From the NCBI RefSeq assembly GCF_047495875.1, contig NC_092463.1, positions 34,041,724 through 34,105,723 of the forward strand: 64,000 nt of DNA, read 5' to 3'. Within the stretch, counting starts at the first letter, position 1. Every line of letters begins with the position of its first letter. The stretch comes from Pithys albifrons albifrons. Its lineage: Eukaryota; Chordata; Aves; Passeriformes; Thamnophilidae. The notes under the pieces were generated by a model. That model saw only the letters and a list, made by a program, of their open reading frames with translations. It was not told the origin of the DNA and did no database searches. Below, one piece after another: positions 1 through 14,400 of the stretch. The translations under genes were made by a program, and so were the position numbers.

Positions 1-3000
1 GTTTATGTGTTTTAAACCTTTATTTTAAAATTTTCCTCTCTGCTTGTGACTTAGAATTCATGCCAATATTTTATTTTTCCTGTTGCAATTTTTAAATCCC
101 ATTGTCTTAATACCTTCCATTCTCCAATAGTACAAGAAAGAGTCTTAATACTTTCCATCAGCAGGCAGATATTTTGCCAGTTCCTGGAAAGCCAAGCCTC
201 AGCACACAGAAGGGTTGCTTGGGGAGACAAACACCATAACCGCTAACACTACCCTGTTCCTCCTCCTTTCCATAAGCATTTATTGCTGAGCACAGTGTTA
301 CGCTATGGAATATCCCTTTGGCCACTGCAGGTCAGCAGTGCTGGCTGTGTCCCCTCCCAGCTCTTTGCCTGTCCCAGCCTTACTTGCTGCAGTGGCGGGG
401 AGGGAAAGAAGGGGCCTTGGTGCTGTACAAACATTGTTCAGCTATAGTTAAAACATTGGTGTGTGTAATCAACACTGTTCAATCACAAATCCAAAGCACT
501 GCAATATATCAGCTGCTGTAAAGAAAGTCAACTCCATCCCAGCCAGACGTAGTACACATATGAGTAATATTACAATTGTGGGAGTTTTTTCCCTTTTGCA
601 TTTGGGAGGAATATAGATAAGCCTCCAGTGTGTCTGAGTATATTCAGGATCAGGCCAAAATGACTTTTAGAGAGGAGGCAGAAAAATTGAGTATGTACCA
701 AGTACTGTCACAGTCTCACAATTAAGTACCATAAGACTTTTTTCTGTAATCATTTGCACTAATAATTAATAAGAATAGATTGGAGTAGAATGTAAAGAGT
801 TCATTTGATTGAATATAATTTTACAGCCCATCATTTACTTTGGAATTTAATGGCATAGCAGCCCAGCTTCCTAGTCAGTGTTCTGTTTTTTAAAATCACA
901 GTCCAAATTATTTTTAAAAGCTTCATGTTTAATGCTGGGGATTTCCTTGATGGATTATGTTGTACATCTCTCTGGCTTTCCTTTTTGTCTTCTCATCCAA
1001 CCCAAATTCACCACAGCTTATAGTAACACTCTCTAGTCATACCTTGGTGACCTTATCTTGCCTTACTTGATCTTCTGATTTCAGGCTTCTTTTGGAGGGG
1101 GTCTTTTCATTGCGTTTGCTGTTTTCATCAGTGTTCCACTCTCTGAGGATCTGTGACTCCCAGAACTCAAACAGCCTCTTCTAAGTCCATTTTGCCACAT
1201 CTAAGTATCATCCAAATCTCAGCTAACCTGACTCACCTGACCTCATTCTTTCTAACTCTAGTCTTTGTTTCAGTTTATATTCAAATCTTTTCTGGTTATT
1301 TAAAAGGGCTGTCTTCTCATAGCATTTAGATATTGGAAAGAAAAATACTATGTGTATCTATAGGAGAGAGATCGTCCAGTGCAGACTTTAGCTTAAACTG
1401 TGTTGGTTCAGATAATTCTCTGAAAAGATTCTCTTAATACTCCTCTGTGTATTAAGTGTGTTTCTGTATACTCGGAAAAGAAAATAAGCAATAAGGACTT
1501 ACTAAAATATCAAGAACAAAACATAAGACCTATTTATATGACTGTATAAACCTCAGATGTGCTTACATCTTGACTACTATATTAACTTCTAATAGGAGTA
1601 TAGTATGAATGTTAAGATTAAGCAGAGATCTGGAACAGCTTTCACACAAAGGGAAATTAAATAGATTATAGAATTTTTCACTTTAACCAAGAAACAACAT
1701 ATGGTGGAGGAATATAGAATGAATAGCATTCAAAAAAAAAGTGTCAGAGGCAATTATTCACTCTTTTTTTCACAGATCACAAATTGTGACAGGAAAAGAA
1801 TCGAGCAGTAAGTTTTAAAAAAATAAAAGTACATACTTCTTCAAATGTAGCAGAACTGACTATCTTTAATTGATGTAATGTCATATGGAGGACTGAAGTA
1901 TAAATGATAGATACAATAAAAGGAATTAGAGTGATGGACCTACAAGGGCTGTTAAAGCTGATGATCTGCATGCAGCATCTAAGTAAGCAAAGCTTCTGAA
2001 CCGAGGATGGGAAGAGGTATTAAGTGTGTAACAGGAAACAGGTCATGTTCTCTGTCATCTGTTTATTTCCTAAGCATTCCCAGCATTCTGACAGAGCCAG
2101 GAAGATCATTCACTGTGTAGATTGCAAATAATACAGCAAATACATTAATATGTAATTTTGTTTTAATTTTCATAGAAAATACAGGGCAATGTGACTAAGA
2201 GGTATTTCCACTGTAGTTCTGGGATGGCTGCAGGATTCAGGACTGAGAAGCAGTGTGTGATACCATGAGCAGCTGTTGTTTCTGTTTTGTGCCTGGAACT
2301 CTAGCTGTACCTATTGTCTGCATTTTGTTCAAGAAACTGTATTGTGTCTCCTCTACTGCCTTTACAATGCTGTGAAAATTGAATAAAATTTTAACAAGTT
2401 TTAAATCAACTTATTAGAACACGTTCATACAGTTTAGAACCTGCTCTTCATCTAAACCTGCATGAATTTTTGGGGAAAACCACAGGCTTTGGGAGTGTCA
2501 TCCTATTGTGTTTCAGGTTTCTATTGCAGACTGCAAACCATTAAGAAAAGAAAAAGATATTTGAGCTTTCAATCATCTTGAAACATTAAAATTCTAAGTT
2601 CTGTTTTCACAGAATAAGCAACAAACAGCAGAAAATGCTCATCCCTTGTGGGACAATGCTCATCCAGTCCTCCATATCTATGGGTGAATCATCTTGGTTT
2701 TGTGTATAATAGCAATTGCAAAATTTGCTTTCCACCAACCTACAATACTCTTACCCAAAATCCATCTAAATGGTTCTCAGAATCTTTACTTTTAAAAACT
2801 GACATTATAAGTTTGGGTACAATCAAGTGCTGTAAGTTTATAAGAAAGATAGTTGTACTGCATTCGGATAGTATTCTTTGAGTGCAATTTACTTTAAAAT
2901 GCATGGTTTTGAGAAACTTTTAGCATTGAATCCCTTTTGAAAATAAGAATTTGACAGAAAAATGCAAACTTAAATTTTAATTTTTTTTACTACTCCTTCC

Positions 3001-6000
3001 TGCTTAAGAAGTAATGCTGCCTGCCATGAGCCTTAAGCAGGTAGCTTTTCAAGGGCTGTTCTGCATTTGAGGGGATGAAGCAACATACCTGACTGACTGG
3101 TTCATATTTTTAGCTCTGTATGGTTTTTTCAAAGCTAACAACCTTAAGAATGCATCCTCAAGGAGTGAATTTGTGACCAAAATCTAAGTAAGAATTAAAG
3201 GCAATGTTTATGTTCAAATAGGTGGAGTATTTGTGTGTACCTCATTATTTGCTAATGCTTGCATAGGCATTAGTAACAGATAAGCAAGTAAAGATTTGGA
3301 AACTTCAGAAGAATTTTATATTTAATATTTCACATATGTGCAAATAGTTCAGTTTTCTATTGTGAAAGAATTTTGGGAAGTGTGTTTTAAAGAAGTTAAA
3401 ACTGAGAAAACCTCCCCTTTTTGCTAGTGTCTTCGACACAGTGCGAAAAGTGTCTGCTTCTGTCTGTGTGGCTGAGCAGCACATTCTGAAGATAGATATG
3501 TGATATAAAAACACCTCCAAGTTTTTCTAAATCTAGTAGAAAAAGACATTATCAGCTCAAGGTTTTGTTCAGAAATCTCAGTAATAGCAGTGAATTCTGC
3601 ATTTAGGAAGATGGGGTTTTTTTTCCTCCATCTTCCTTCAGGAATCCCTCTTGTTCTGTCCCCTGCACATACTCCAGCCAGCACTGTAACTCTTGCAATC
3701 TCAAGCCTTTTAGTAACTGTAGCCAGCTTATTGTTTGTGCTAAACAACAGGGTTTGCTATTTCCTTTAGAGTTTGTGAATGCTTATCATGCTTAAGACCT
3801 TTAATATGAGTTCAGTCGGTTTTGCATTGAAACCCCTTTTTTCCAGCCACTGGTTTTATCATCTTTGATTTGGTACTATTATTTTCATTCTGTAAAATGA
3901 GGAAGCAAACATTATGTGAACAAGAGATGGCTGCAGGATGTATATGCACAAGCTATTTTTAAAACTCAAATAGCATTCCTATATTACTTGGATATTTTTT
4001 CATAGCTTAATACTCCGACTTACTATGAAAGGACAGCAGTAATCTGTGCCAAAGCTAGGCAAGCTAGCAATACTTAGAAATGCTTTTTTTTAATTTATCT
4101 AATGCAGCAATGACTTCTCTTAAAATTTGTTTCAGTGGCATCTTAGCTGAAGATTGCGATCACTTTCATTCCCCGATAAAGAACTGATTTTCACTTCCAT
4201 TTTTAACAAGATCTTAATACTCCGTAACTTCAGATGAGTTAGAACTGTCTCTCACCAAAACCTCGTTTTATGTGGAAAAACAGGCAGATGAGAGCTGTCT
4301 GACAGAGAATTCCTTTTTTTATTGGGGGCATCTTTATTCTTCACATATTTTCTTTGTCTTTGCCTCAGTGTTCCTTTACATTTGAGGTAGGGGTCTATAT
4401 ATACAGAGCCTTCTCAAGACCATGAATTTTTGGTGCTGCTTTGCTTATGAAGTGGTGGTTTCTTTGTATTATTTCTGTTCTTCTGTACAAGACAGAACAC
4501 TAGCTGAGTATTTTTAACAGAATTTAGATTCCCAGATTATTAACTACCCTAATAGCAAGTTTTTGTTTTACCCTGCTCTCTGTAATGCTATTCCAGCCAG
4601 TTTTTCAAAGTCTTATGTTAGCATCATCACGGGAGAAGAAAGAAGAGATCAGTGAAACATTGGTAATCATTAATCAGGTTCATTAAGGGCATGGTTTGGA
4701 CAGTAACATATTTCGACAAGAACTATGACTTTAAATATATCTACAACACTGTAGGCATCTGTAGTTTCTACAACTACAGTGTTACAAATAAATGTGTATT
4801 TTACAGACATTCTTAAGGAATACTGATTAATGGGAAAGATCAAACTACTGACAGCTTTATAACAAGGAGGTTTGTACGCATTTGAGTGCTTCCAGAAGTG
4901 GTGTCCCTTCCTTGGACTATATGCTGGTGTATGTCCTTTCTATCTCAGCAAAAACTGCTCTTGAGAAAGGACTTTATCAGAAAATCTTTTGACATTTTAT
5001 TACTCTAGAACAGGACTGAATGATTAAATATTGCATTTGTATATATCTGCACTATTCAGATTTTATAGATGCTTTATTTTAAAACACATGAAAGAAAACA
5101 CTAACTGAAATTATTGATCATTAGCCTGTGTTGTTCATGTGTTCAGCTCAGCAGTGGGTCAGCCTCTTTTCCTTCTTTTGAGGATGCTCCTGTAACAATT
5201 TATGGGATAAAATAAGGCATCTCCTGCAGCAGTGAGCTACAGGAGAAAAATCTCAGTCACTGGAGGAAAGGGTCACACGCTGTATGTTCGTCAGCCTTGA
5301 GAAAAGGGAGATTAAGGTTTGAAGAGTTTTGTGCTTGGGCAGAGGTGAGAGATTGCTCTTGGGAAAATGCTCAATATGAGTGATTCTGACCAGAATCTAA
5401 TAATCAAGAGCCTTTCTAAACATTCAATTTCACTATAGTTCATGTTTTCAAGCAGTAGAAAATAAAACTTTCTCTGACCGGTACTGTCAATTAGTTTGTA
5501 AAAGGAAAGTTATGTCAAGGAACAAGACAAATTTTTCCTTTACAGCTGCTATTAATATAAAAATCTAATAGTGGGATAGGTTGGGGGGTATGGATTAAGG
5601 GAAAAATACTGAGTGGATTACATAAGTATTAAATTTAATATGGCAGTGGGATCAAGTGGGGCTAAAAATACTGAGAAAACACAAGCAAGCCCTAAGTCCA
5701 CAAGGAAGAGGAAAGCAGATGAACTAAGCAATAAATATTTTGTGCTTGACCAGTGATGAGAGAAATGAGTGTAATGTTGAACATGAAATTAAACTGGCAA
5801 AACCAAAAAACATACTACTTGATTTGAGGTCAAAGTGTTCATAAAATATTTTGCTGAGGAACTTTGATAAAATGTTATGATGCACAACTTTTTAATTTTA
5901 ATTGAATTACATGTTTACATGAAAAAGATTCACTGAAAATTTGTCCACTAGCTCTTGAACAGGTTTTTAATGAAACTGGTATAAATGATTTAAACTGGTA

Positions 6001-7373
6001 TAAATGAACAGTTGCTAGTAGCAAATATGACTCATTTAAGTCATTCTCATGGAACAGCACACTGTTTTTAATTACACTGTTATAACATGCAACATATTTT
6101 ATCCATTTTATATTTAAATTATGAAATTCGTATAATTTATGTACTGCCTTGTTAATAGCTTTGAACAAATAAGGACAAGCCAGTCCTCTGTTCTCTGAGC
6201 TGGCTGGTTGTAGCAGAGATGTCTGCAGCACAGCGCTGAGGAGAAGCCAACATGCTTTCCCTCTCAGCATGGTTTATTAGTTGTGGCTCAGTGCCACTGT
6301 AACTCTGGTACAGTGTTGGCTGTGATCTCATGTGGGATGCTGGTATAGCTCCCTGAAAATAACAGACTCAAGGTTTTGGGGTTTTTTGCTTCCTTCATCT
6401 CCTATGTTAAACAGTTCAGTTGTTAATAAAAGCTCTGAAAATTCTGGCAGAAGAGGTAGTAAACATTTCAAGAAACAAGTAGCAACCTTGCCTTATGATG
6501 CATCATTCAAGTATCTGTCACTAGCAATTGATCAGAGTTAGGGTAATTATTTAAATTTATTTTAAAATGAGAAGACTTCCAGTGCCTTGTACTTTAAGGC
6601 AATTTAACTGTGTCACGGATTGAATTGTTCTGTAGAACAGAACTCTTCAATAATATGCAAGCTCCCTGCAGTGTTTCTATATTATAACTACTTACTCAGC
6701 TGATTTAAAAGGGACAAAGATTGAGTGGGGAAAATGGAGTGGTCTAGAAAACCTTTATTCTATGTTTGTGTTTATGCATGCATCAGTGCAGGTCTGAGGA
6801 TGAAACTGAGCTGGAGCAAGAGCAGAAAGGCTCATAAAGCTACAATACTGTATGAATGTATCAATGTAAACTCAATGTGAAATTCAAACCTCTACCTGTG
6901 GCGTTTGACATCTTAGTGGCATGTATGGCAGAAGTGGAGTCACTGTGCTCCACTGTAAAGATTTGCCCACTATGGAGTAAAGATCAGCTGAACTGTGAGC
7001 TAATCAATAAATGTGACAGAAAGATAATCTTGGAATGAACATTTTTAGGTATCAGGTACTCAACTTTGACTTTCTTTCATTTGTAAAAGGCTTCTACTAC
7101 ATTTTATTTCTTTACAAATTCACTACAAGTCGAGTTTGGGCAAGTTATTGTATAAGACACTTGCAAAGGTGAATTGCTGAGAGAATGGTTCTACTGAATG
7201 TTTACTTTTCTTTAAGTAAGATGAAAGAGGATATTCTGTTCTTCATACTAAAACATCTGTAATCTAAACTTTAGAGCATGACAAGTCTTTTTTTAAGAAA
7301 AGCCATTTTCTATAATTATTGTGTGATTTATGAAGGCAAGTTAATGTGCACTGATAATCATGTTTCTCAGGTA
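1..7373 (+). other. GPHN intron, upstream part (no gene seen)
   Basis: AT-rich intronic sequence that ends, after further intron, at the exon at 19922. It holds only short open frames typical of chance, the longest being 131 codons on the minus strand at 5875-6270, with no recognisable domain. No rRNA, tRNA, LINE or LTR sequence was recognised here. A small inverted repeat lies at 4745-4783. Confidence 0.7.
4745..4783. repeat. Short inverted repeat (10-bp arms)
   Basis: AACACTGTAG (4745-4754) is matched by its perfect reverse complement CTACAGTGTT (4774-4783). Inside lies a second small pair, TGTAG and CTACA. It can form a short hairpin. No function is implied. Confidence 0.6.
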
Positions 7374-8454
7374 TGAAGAATGCTACTGAATTTGGAGAAG
7401 CATGGTGTGTGGGGTGTGTGTGGCCAAGTTCTGGTAGCAGGGAGGCTACAGGGGTGGCTACTGTGAGAAGCTACGAGAAGCTTCTCTCATGTTGGGTAGA
7501 GTCAATGCCAGCCAGCTCCAAGAAGGACCTGCCACTGGCCAAGGCCAAGCCTGTCAGGAATGACAGTAACACCTCTGGGATAACGTCTTTAAGAAAGAAA
7601 AAATAGTTATTGGGCAGATGAAAATTGCAACCAGGGAAGAGTGGAGTGAGAACATGTGAAAAACTCTTCAGACACCAGGGGCAGTGGAGACGGGAAGGGA
7701 TGAGGTGCTCCAGGTGCTGGAGTTGATGTTCCCCTGCAGACCATGGTGAGGCAGCTGTGCCTTTGCAGCCCATGGAGGACCATGGGAGTGCAATGATCTT
7801 CCTGCAGCCCTTGGGGGAGACCAACACTGGAGCAGGTGTGTGCCCAAAGGAGACTGTGATTCTGTGGGAGGCCCATGCATGAGCAGGCTCCTGGCAAGGA
7901 CCTGTGGAGTCATGGAGAGAGGAGCCCACGCTGGAGCAGCCTGTGCCTGAAGGACTGCACCCCGTGGAAAAGTGAGTCATGTACAGCAGTTTGTGAAGAA
8001 CTGTTGTCTGTGGGATGGACTTGCATTGGAGAAGGTCATGAAGGACTATCTCCTGTGGAAGGGACCCCACACTGGAGCAGGAGAAGGACTCCTCTCTCTG
8101 AGCAGCAGCAGGAACAGCCTGTGATGGACTGACCATAACCCCCATTCCCATGTGCTTTGGCTGCTGTGGGGGAGAAAGTAGAACTTGGGAAGGAAGGAGG
8201 TGTGGGGGAATGTGTTCTTAATATTTGTTTTACTCTGATTATCCTGCTCTGATTTTATTAGTAATAAATTTAGTTAATATCCCCATTTTGAGTCTGTTTT
8301 GCCTGCGATGGTAAGCGGTGAGTGATCTCTCCCTGTTCTTTTCTAAACCCATGAACCCTTCATTATGTTTTCTCTCCCCGTCCAGTTGCAGAGGGGAGTA
8401 ATAGAGTGGCTTTGGTGGGTGCCTGACGTGCAGCCAGGGCCAACCCACTGCACA
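7374..8454 (+). mobile_element. Long avian LTR-type repeat (probable solo LTR)
   Basis: A GC-richer block of about 1.08 kb in AT-rich intron. From memory it closely resembles a repeat abundant in bird genomes, usually met as its reverse complement, with the text TTGACCCTGGCTGG near one end. The central part (about 7700-8110) consists of degenerate units containing CACTGGAGCAG-like and TGCAGCCC-like strings. A polyadenylation signal AATAAA lies at 8263-8268, about 190 bp before the right end, and the element ends in ...CACA. These points fit a retroviral-type LTR on the + strand with TG...CA ends. No clear target-site duplication was found next to either boundary, so the ends may be off by tens of bases. 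There is no gag, pol or env coding sequence beside it. A 226-codon open frame on the opposite strand (7471-8151) arises from the repeated units and is not taken as a gene. Confidence 0.7.
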
Positions 8455-11400
8455 TGCCTTCTTAGCAGCTTAAACTATAGAGGCACTGCAGCTCTGAAAT
8501 GTATCGTGACGCTTATCTAGCATTTAAAGTCAGGTGATATGACTGAAGGAAATGGGAGCTAAAGCGTTGACTGTTATTGTGGAGGGATAGCACCACTGTC
8601 TCCTCACATTTTTTTGACGGAAATATAGCTGACAATAGAGTTTATGTTAAAATAACCTAGTAAAATATACCCATGATATTCTGCTGGAGAAATGGAAAGA
8701 GGGATATCTTACAAAATACAAAATCTGGCTTTTTCTTATTATTTGTAAATGGTCTTTGGTCCACTTACTTTCTATATCCTCTTTTACAATTTTAAATGAA
8801 ATATACAGGTGTATTGGTTTAATGGTTTGATTTGATGGATTTGTACTGAACCTTCTTTTCAGGATAGGCCTTTCATTCTTTCCTTGCTTGACCTGATAGC
8901 ACTACCCACCTACCTTTAAGCTCTTTGATCACAAATGCAATTCCAAAATAGAACAAAACCTTGTAAAGCAATTATCTTGTGCAAAATATGTTCTTGCAGT
9001 TTAACCAGAGGTTAAAATCCTAAAATGTATTCTGCTGACATTATCTACAGTGGTTTTGTTGCAAGTTCTTTAAATGTTCTTTCTTAATGTAATGCTGCAG
9101 TTTAGCTCAGTTCCTAAGTTTAAGCATCACTTAAATTTATTTCAATACAGTTTGGAATTATTTCTGGGCTCTTGTAACTAGCTTTTGTACTCCAAACGGT
9201 GAGGGTGCTAGTTCTGGAAGGATAAGGCAGGTTACATAATAACAATTATTTGTTAATAGTAAATTGTGATTTGGCAAGAAAATAGCAGTTTCTTACAGTG
9301 TTTTTTTTTTCATAAAGCCCAGGTATCTCACAAACTTCATCGGGGTTTTTTGGTGGGGGTATCAGTCATACATACACTGCTCACTAACAGTTTGCAGATA
9401 GACTTGCCCTAACCACATTTGATTTCCTTTTTGCACCATGGCTCAGGACGTGCTTGAGAAGTATTAGCAGTCTTAGTGTTGGCCACCTTAGTAATTTGTC
9501 TATTGATAATCAGGAGTTTAGCCCTTTAATTAATATAAGGTAGTTCTGGCTATACAGTGTAAGCAAAATCTGTTGTGCTTAATCTTTTCCAATGTGAATC
9601 TATGATCATACTTTACATAGTGGCTGTTTCAGATGCCTGGAAACACTTCTAAGCTATCTGTGCTTTTTGCTGGTAGGATTGTAGGTTGAGCATTTTTCAA
9701 GACTGTTTTCCAGGTATATAAAATTGATTGTTCATGAGAAAAGGGAGACCAGCACAGGCATGCTGGAAAATGGAAGATCTCTGCTCTTTAATTTTTTTTT
9801 AAAAAACCCATGTGAGGTTACAGTTTCCAAATACACTGTTAAGTGTCAGGGACTTCCAGACTAAATTTCTGATTTGGAGGTGATACCCTTCTGTCACTTT
9901 TGCTATATTTATTTAGGCAAATTGACCAGGGCTCACTGCCATGTAATATACATGACATCACTCAAGAAGTTACTGATTTTACAGAAATACAAGCTCCAGG
10001 ATTCCCCTTACCTTTTTTCACTCCTGTGCTGGAGCAGAAACTGAGGAAGAGATCAGATCTCTTCTTCACCTGTGTTCTTCAGCTCTGCGATTACTGGAGG
10101 TGTGTTGAAGTTGTGGGGCATGTTTTGGTCACTGTTGCCCAAAGGAATATGATAGTAAGTACTGGCGTGTACTCAGTGGCCTTGTGGAGTTATATCTTAA
10201 ATATGGAAACAGAGGGGATTATTCTATCTAACTATTGTTTTTATTCTGAAGAGAACATCATACAGAGTAGATGGAAGAAGAACATAGCTGATGATGAGTT
10301 ACAAGGTGAATTAATGCTGCAAGTAAGGAGAAGTTAATAGTTACATTTTGCCAATGGCTTATGTTTTGCAAGCTATGTAGAAACTAAAAGTAGTAATTAT
10401 TTTTAAGACCTGAATGGAATAAAATGCACAATACACTTAATCAAAGACCTTTAAAGTTGTCTAAGATTCACATGTCCCCAACCTGCCATGTTTCTGACTA
10501 GTGAGTCAGGTTGTAAAGTGTTGTGATACCGAAAATACATCAGCAGTTTTAAAATTCACCTAGAAACTTTTGACATTTAAATCATCAGATGCAAAGCAAA
10601 ATGGGAGTGACAGCTACAGAAAACAAAAATTAATTCTAAACTCCCCATGTAGCTAATAACACATGAAAACCAGTGAAGTATTTTTCAATATCTTGATTTT
10701 GAACCCTATAGATGTATTTTACAAGCAGGTGTAAAGTATGGATTATGACAATTTCAAAAGTAACTGTAAATTTTCTGGAATGGAGACATGCAATAAAATC
10801 TTGCAGCATTGTAAGTAATGCTGTTTGTCTATAGAAAGTTTCCTTCTAGGTATGTAGAGAGATAGATCAAATATGAAGTTGTTTCATTCCTGTGACTCCA
10901 TTCTGTGGCTAAAAAGATTTTTCTTTTTCCCTTCCATATTCCCCAGCACAGAGCATGCACGAAGGAAACCCCATTTGAGTCAGATCACTATTTTATACAC
11001 AACTTGGTTCACCCATATGGACCACACAAGGCAATATATGTAAAGGTTTGCAAACACACCAAAGTACAAAGGAAAGAGAAAACCAGCAAATTCTGGCTCT
11101 GAATTTAACTGGCTGGAGAAATATAGACATAAAAAGACTGCCATAAATTGTATATTGGATTCTGTTCACATTTCACATCTCTGGAATGTGGTGGAGAAAA
11201 ATGAGTCATTAGAGCTTTTGGAAAGATGCAGTATTTTGTGGTAGCCTTTCTGGATGCTGCTTGTCTCTGAGACTTCTCTATCATTCTTGTAATATCACTA
11301 TTGTAGGATTTAATTTTTTAAAAACAAGTTATTTAAAACTTTTCATGGTCCCCCATAAGGCCTGTGATTGAAATTGTAAAGAACAAATTTGATCTCAAAT

Positions 11401-14400
11401 CTGCAGTGATCAGGCCATTCCCACATATTCTCAACATTTCATTCTTCTCGAGTTTGAGTCATCCTGCTCTTGCTGCTAGTTCTTATTGGTATTTTTTGGA
11501 ATGAAGATATTTTGTGGATTTTTTTTTACCTAATCATAGAAAGTACTGTGATTACTCTTTTCAGCCCATGGTCTTCAATTCATTCCAACCTGTTCTCCAA
11601 ATTCAGGGGTCCCTGTGTTGTTGTTATTCCATTTTCTGATTGTACGGATCTCAGTCAAAACTGCCTTTCTTTAAAATAAGCACTTAATATTTTTTAACCT
11701 TGGCATAGGCTGGCCCATGGATTTCTGTGTCTAAGCATGCTTCACAAGCATGTGCACGTGCTCAAATGTCTAAAAATGGAAAAGAAAATGCACACTGAAT
11801 TAATTGGAAACAAAATTATGGTATTGCAGTGGGATGTGAGAAACATACATGGTGAAAAACTGAAGGGTTCATGGGGAAATGCCATATTTTTAAAATCCAT
11901 TTCTTATTGGATAAGTCTGTAGGGGAGGTAGACAGTGTTAATTTATACAAAAATTAGCTTTACGGTTTGTACAAGTTGTGGGTCAACTTATTCTCGTAGG
12001 AGGAATCCTTTTTTTTCATAATATTTGATTCAGACAGTCTCTCTTTTACATTTGGGTAGAAGCACGTAAAGCTCAACTGACATGGTAGGAGTGTCAGCAA
12101 AAATAGCTTTTTCTGCCTGTATAGGTTTCCACAAGCTGCTATGGTAATTTACCAGTGAAATCTTTCATTTCCAGGCAGGTCATTGCAATCCTTATCATAT
12201 TGCCTAAATCCTTTAATTTGCGATGCCTTCCAAGGTAGGCAAAAGGTCACTCTATAGCATCCAAAAATTTTGCTTTCAGTTGAGGTAGATGAGGATTTTT
12301 TGACAGGCAGTTGCTAGAAATATATATGCAAATGTTCTGTATCTCTCCTGGGTATGTACTTGCTGGAAAAAAATGCAAATACACACTTTGCCCTACCATG
12401 GTATTTCCTGTAGGACGAAGTGAGATCAACATTTATTATTGTCTTGACACTTACTATAAATACTTCTTTACATACAGTGTTTTAAAGTCCTCGGTCTACC
12501 AACTAGACCCCAACATGGATATTAAATATATATTTCTTTGTCTAAATGGTGAGGGTTTCACTGGTTTTGTGATATTGGTTTTTGTCTGCTTCTGCATATT
12601 TTTTCTCTCAGGAAATTTCCAATCTTGCTCATGTTGTTTAATGAGCTGGCTGGTCAAGCATCTGATGCCCCGGTGGGAACTTTCAAAGTCACTGAACACG
12701 GTTTTACTTAAATCTAGCTGACATTTCTGTCTGTTTGATTTAATGTATGATTTCCATATTTAGATTACCAATCAGATGGAGCATAGTACAATCATTCCTC
12801 TGCGCTACAAACACACAGGCATCCTGCATGGAAGCGGACTTTTTGCTGTCGGTCCACATGGCAAGAGTGTTTTCAGATTCTGCTGGCATTTGGGAAGACT
12901 TTATAAGTCAGTTTTAATTAGGAATAAAATTTCAAATCTGCAAGGAAAATTCTGAGTGCAGAATTAGTCTTCAGTTCTTTATTCTCAGTCCATATCAGTT
13001 GCAGTGTGCCTCTGTTATAAGCTGGTGGAACTAGTCTATTGCAAATCATGAGTATTTATTTAGCAGTTAAATGCTAAAATCCTAAAAAAAAAGGCTTGAT
13101 GTTATAAATACATATGTTGTTTATATATTTAATTTCATTTTATTCAAAAATATTAAAATGTTTGCTGTTTGCATGCTTCAAACTCTTGCCATGAAGTGTA
13201 CAAGTATTAATGATAGGATGTCTGAGCAATTATTAATTAATAATTTGTTTAGTGACAATAAAAACGTAAGTAGTTTTTGCTTTTCATGGAAGTTCTACAT
13301 TCCTCCTAATTTTGCACAGAATTCACCTCCCCATGCTGAGATTAAAAAAACAACAGCATTGCACCACTGAAAAGAACATGTATTTTAAGTGTCCTCTTTA
13401 TCTATTTTGCTTCCTTTGGGTCCAAGTGCCTGCACGCCCAACCATTGTTGGTGGTAGTGCCTCCCCTGCTCTCTTTCTGTGCCTTTATTAGGCAATAAGC
13501 AAACTGATAAGCGTTTTCAGGAGGAGGCAGTCTGTCCATGGAGCTGTGTGCTGGCTGCCAGCAGTGACACCCCAGACTGTCATACACAGGTGTGACCAAC
13601 ACACTGAGTTAAACCAAAGATGCCTCTAGAAAACTACACAAAACTCTGAACTCATGTGGGGTTTGACAGCTATGCAGAGGTGTGTATTTTAAGTTCATAT
13701 TCTTTATGTTGTAACAGTTCCAAGTTTTCTCCCCAAAATTGAATCAAGTCAGATTCAGTCTGCTGGAAGCAGAGATTGGCTTCTTGTCATGTGATTGCCA
13801 AAAGACCTACGCGTGACCTCATCCCTGGTTTCTGACATGTGCTGAGAACAAAGATCCTTGTTGAATTATTTTCAAATAACAGATTGATGAGGTGATAGCA
13901 TTTTCCTGCTGGAGGAGGTGTCTGAAAAATTTGCCACTTCTGATTTATTCTTGCTTTTCCTATAGTAAAGTAAAAAAAAAAACAAAAACAACACAACAAA
14001 ATTAAAAAAAAAAAAAAACAAAAAAGACCAGCAAATTAACTTGGAGGGGTGAAAGAGAAAAATAACATGGTTTTCATCATTAGAAATAATGTTTTCATGT
14101 AGTTTCTTGCTTTTGTTGATTAAAAAAGCCACAAGGCAAGTGAAAGATGTGGTATATTTGTTACTCTTAAAACAGTAAGAAGGTAGGGAATAAAAATCTT
14201 AAAGCATTGGGTTAATCCTCCTTTTTTTTGTGTGTGTGCACAAAATCTTTGGGACATGGTGAGGCAGAGTTCTCTAAGTTCGATGTCTTAATCTTAGGGC
14301 TGTTGTTCATGGGAGACATGAACTGACAGAGGGCATGTCTACAATAATTTTATTTCTGTGAGGTTTTTGAGTACAGCATGTTGAAGTTAGCCTAAGATTG

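Noticed and set aside
4134..4190. LAED-like reading after a tttcag, considered as the preceding gephyrin exon (which contains NLAEDRSG)
   Set aside because: Only four residues agree. The residues around them do not match gephyrin, and there is no donor at the right place.
5875..6270. 131-codon minus-strand frame with a signal-peptide-like start (hydrophobic residues after MLRGK)
   Set aside because: The rest has no family features, and the region is AT-rich intron. The hydrophobic start is likely chance.
7471..8151. 226-codon minus-strand open frame as a gene
   Set aside because: It runs antisense through repeated units of an LTR-type element and has no known domain.
9900..10337. 145-codon open frame on the + strand
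   Set aside because: No recognisable domain, and no codon or splice evidence. A frame of this length is near the expected maximum for chance in 64 kb.
13965..14027. Poly(A) tail of a retrogene
   Set aside because: No coding remnant or target duplication was found on its left side, so simple-sequence origin is more likely.
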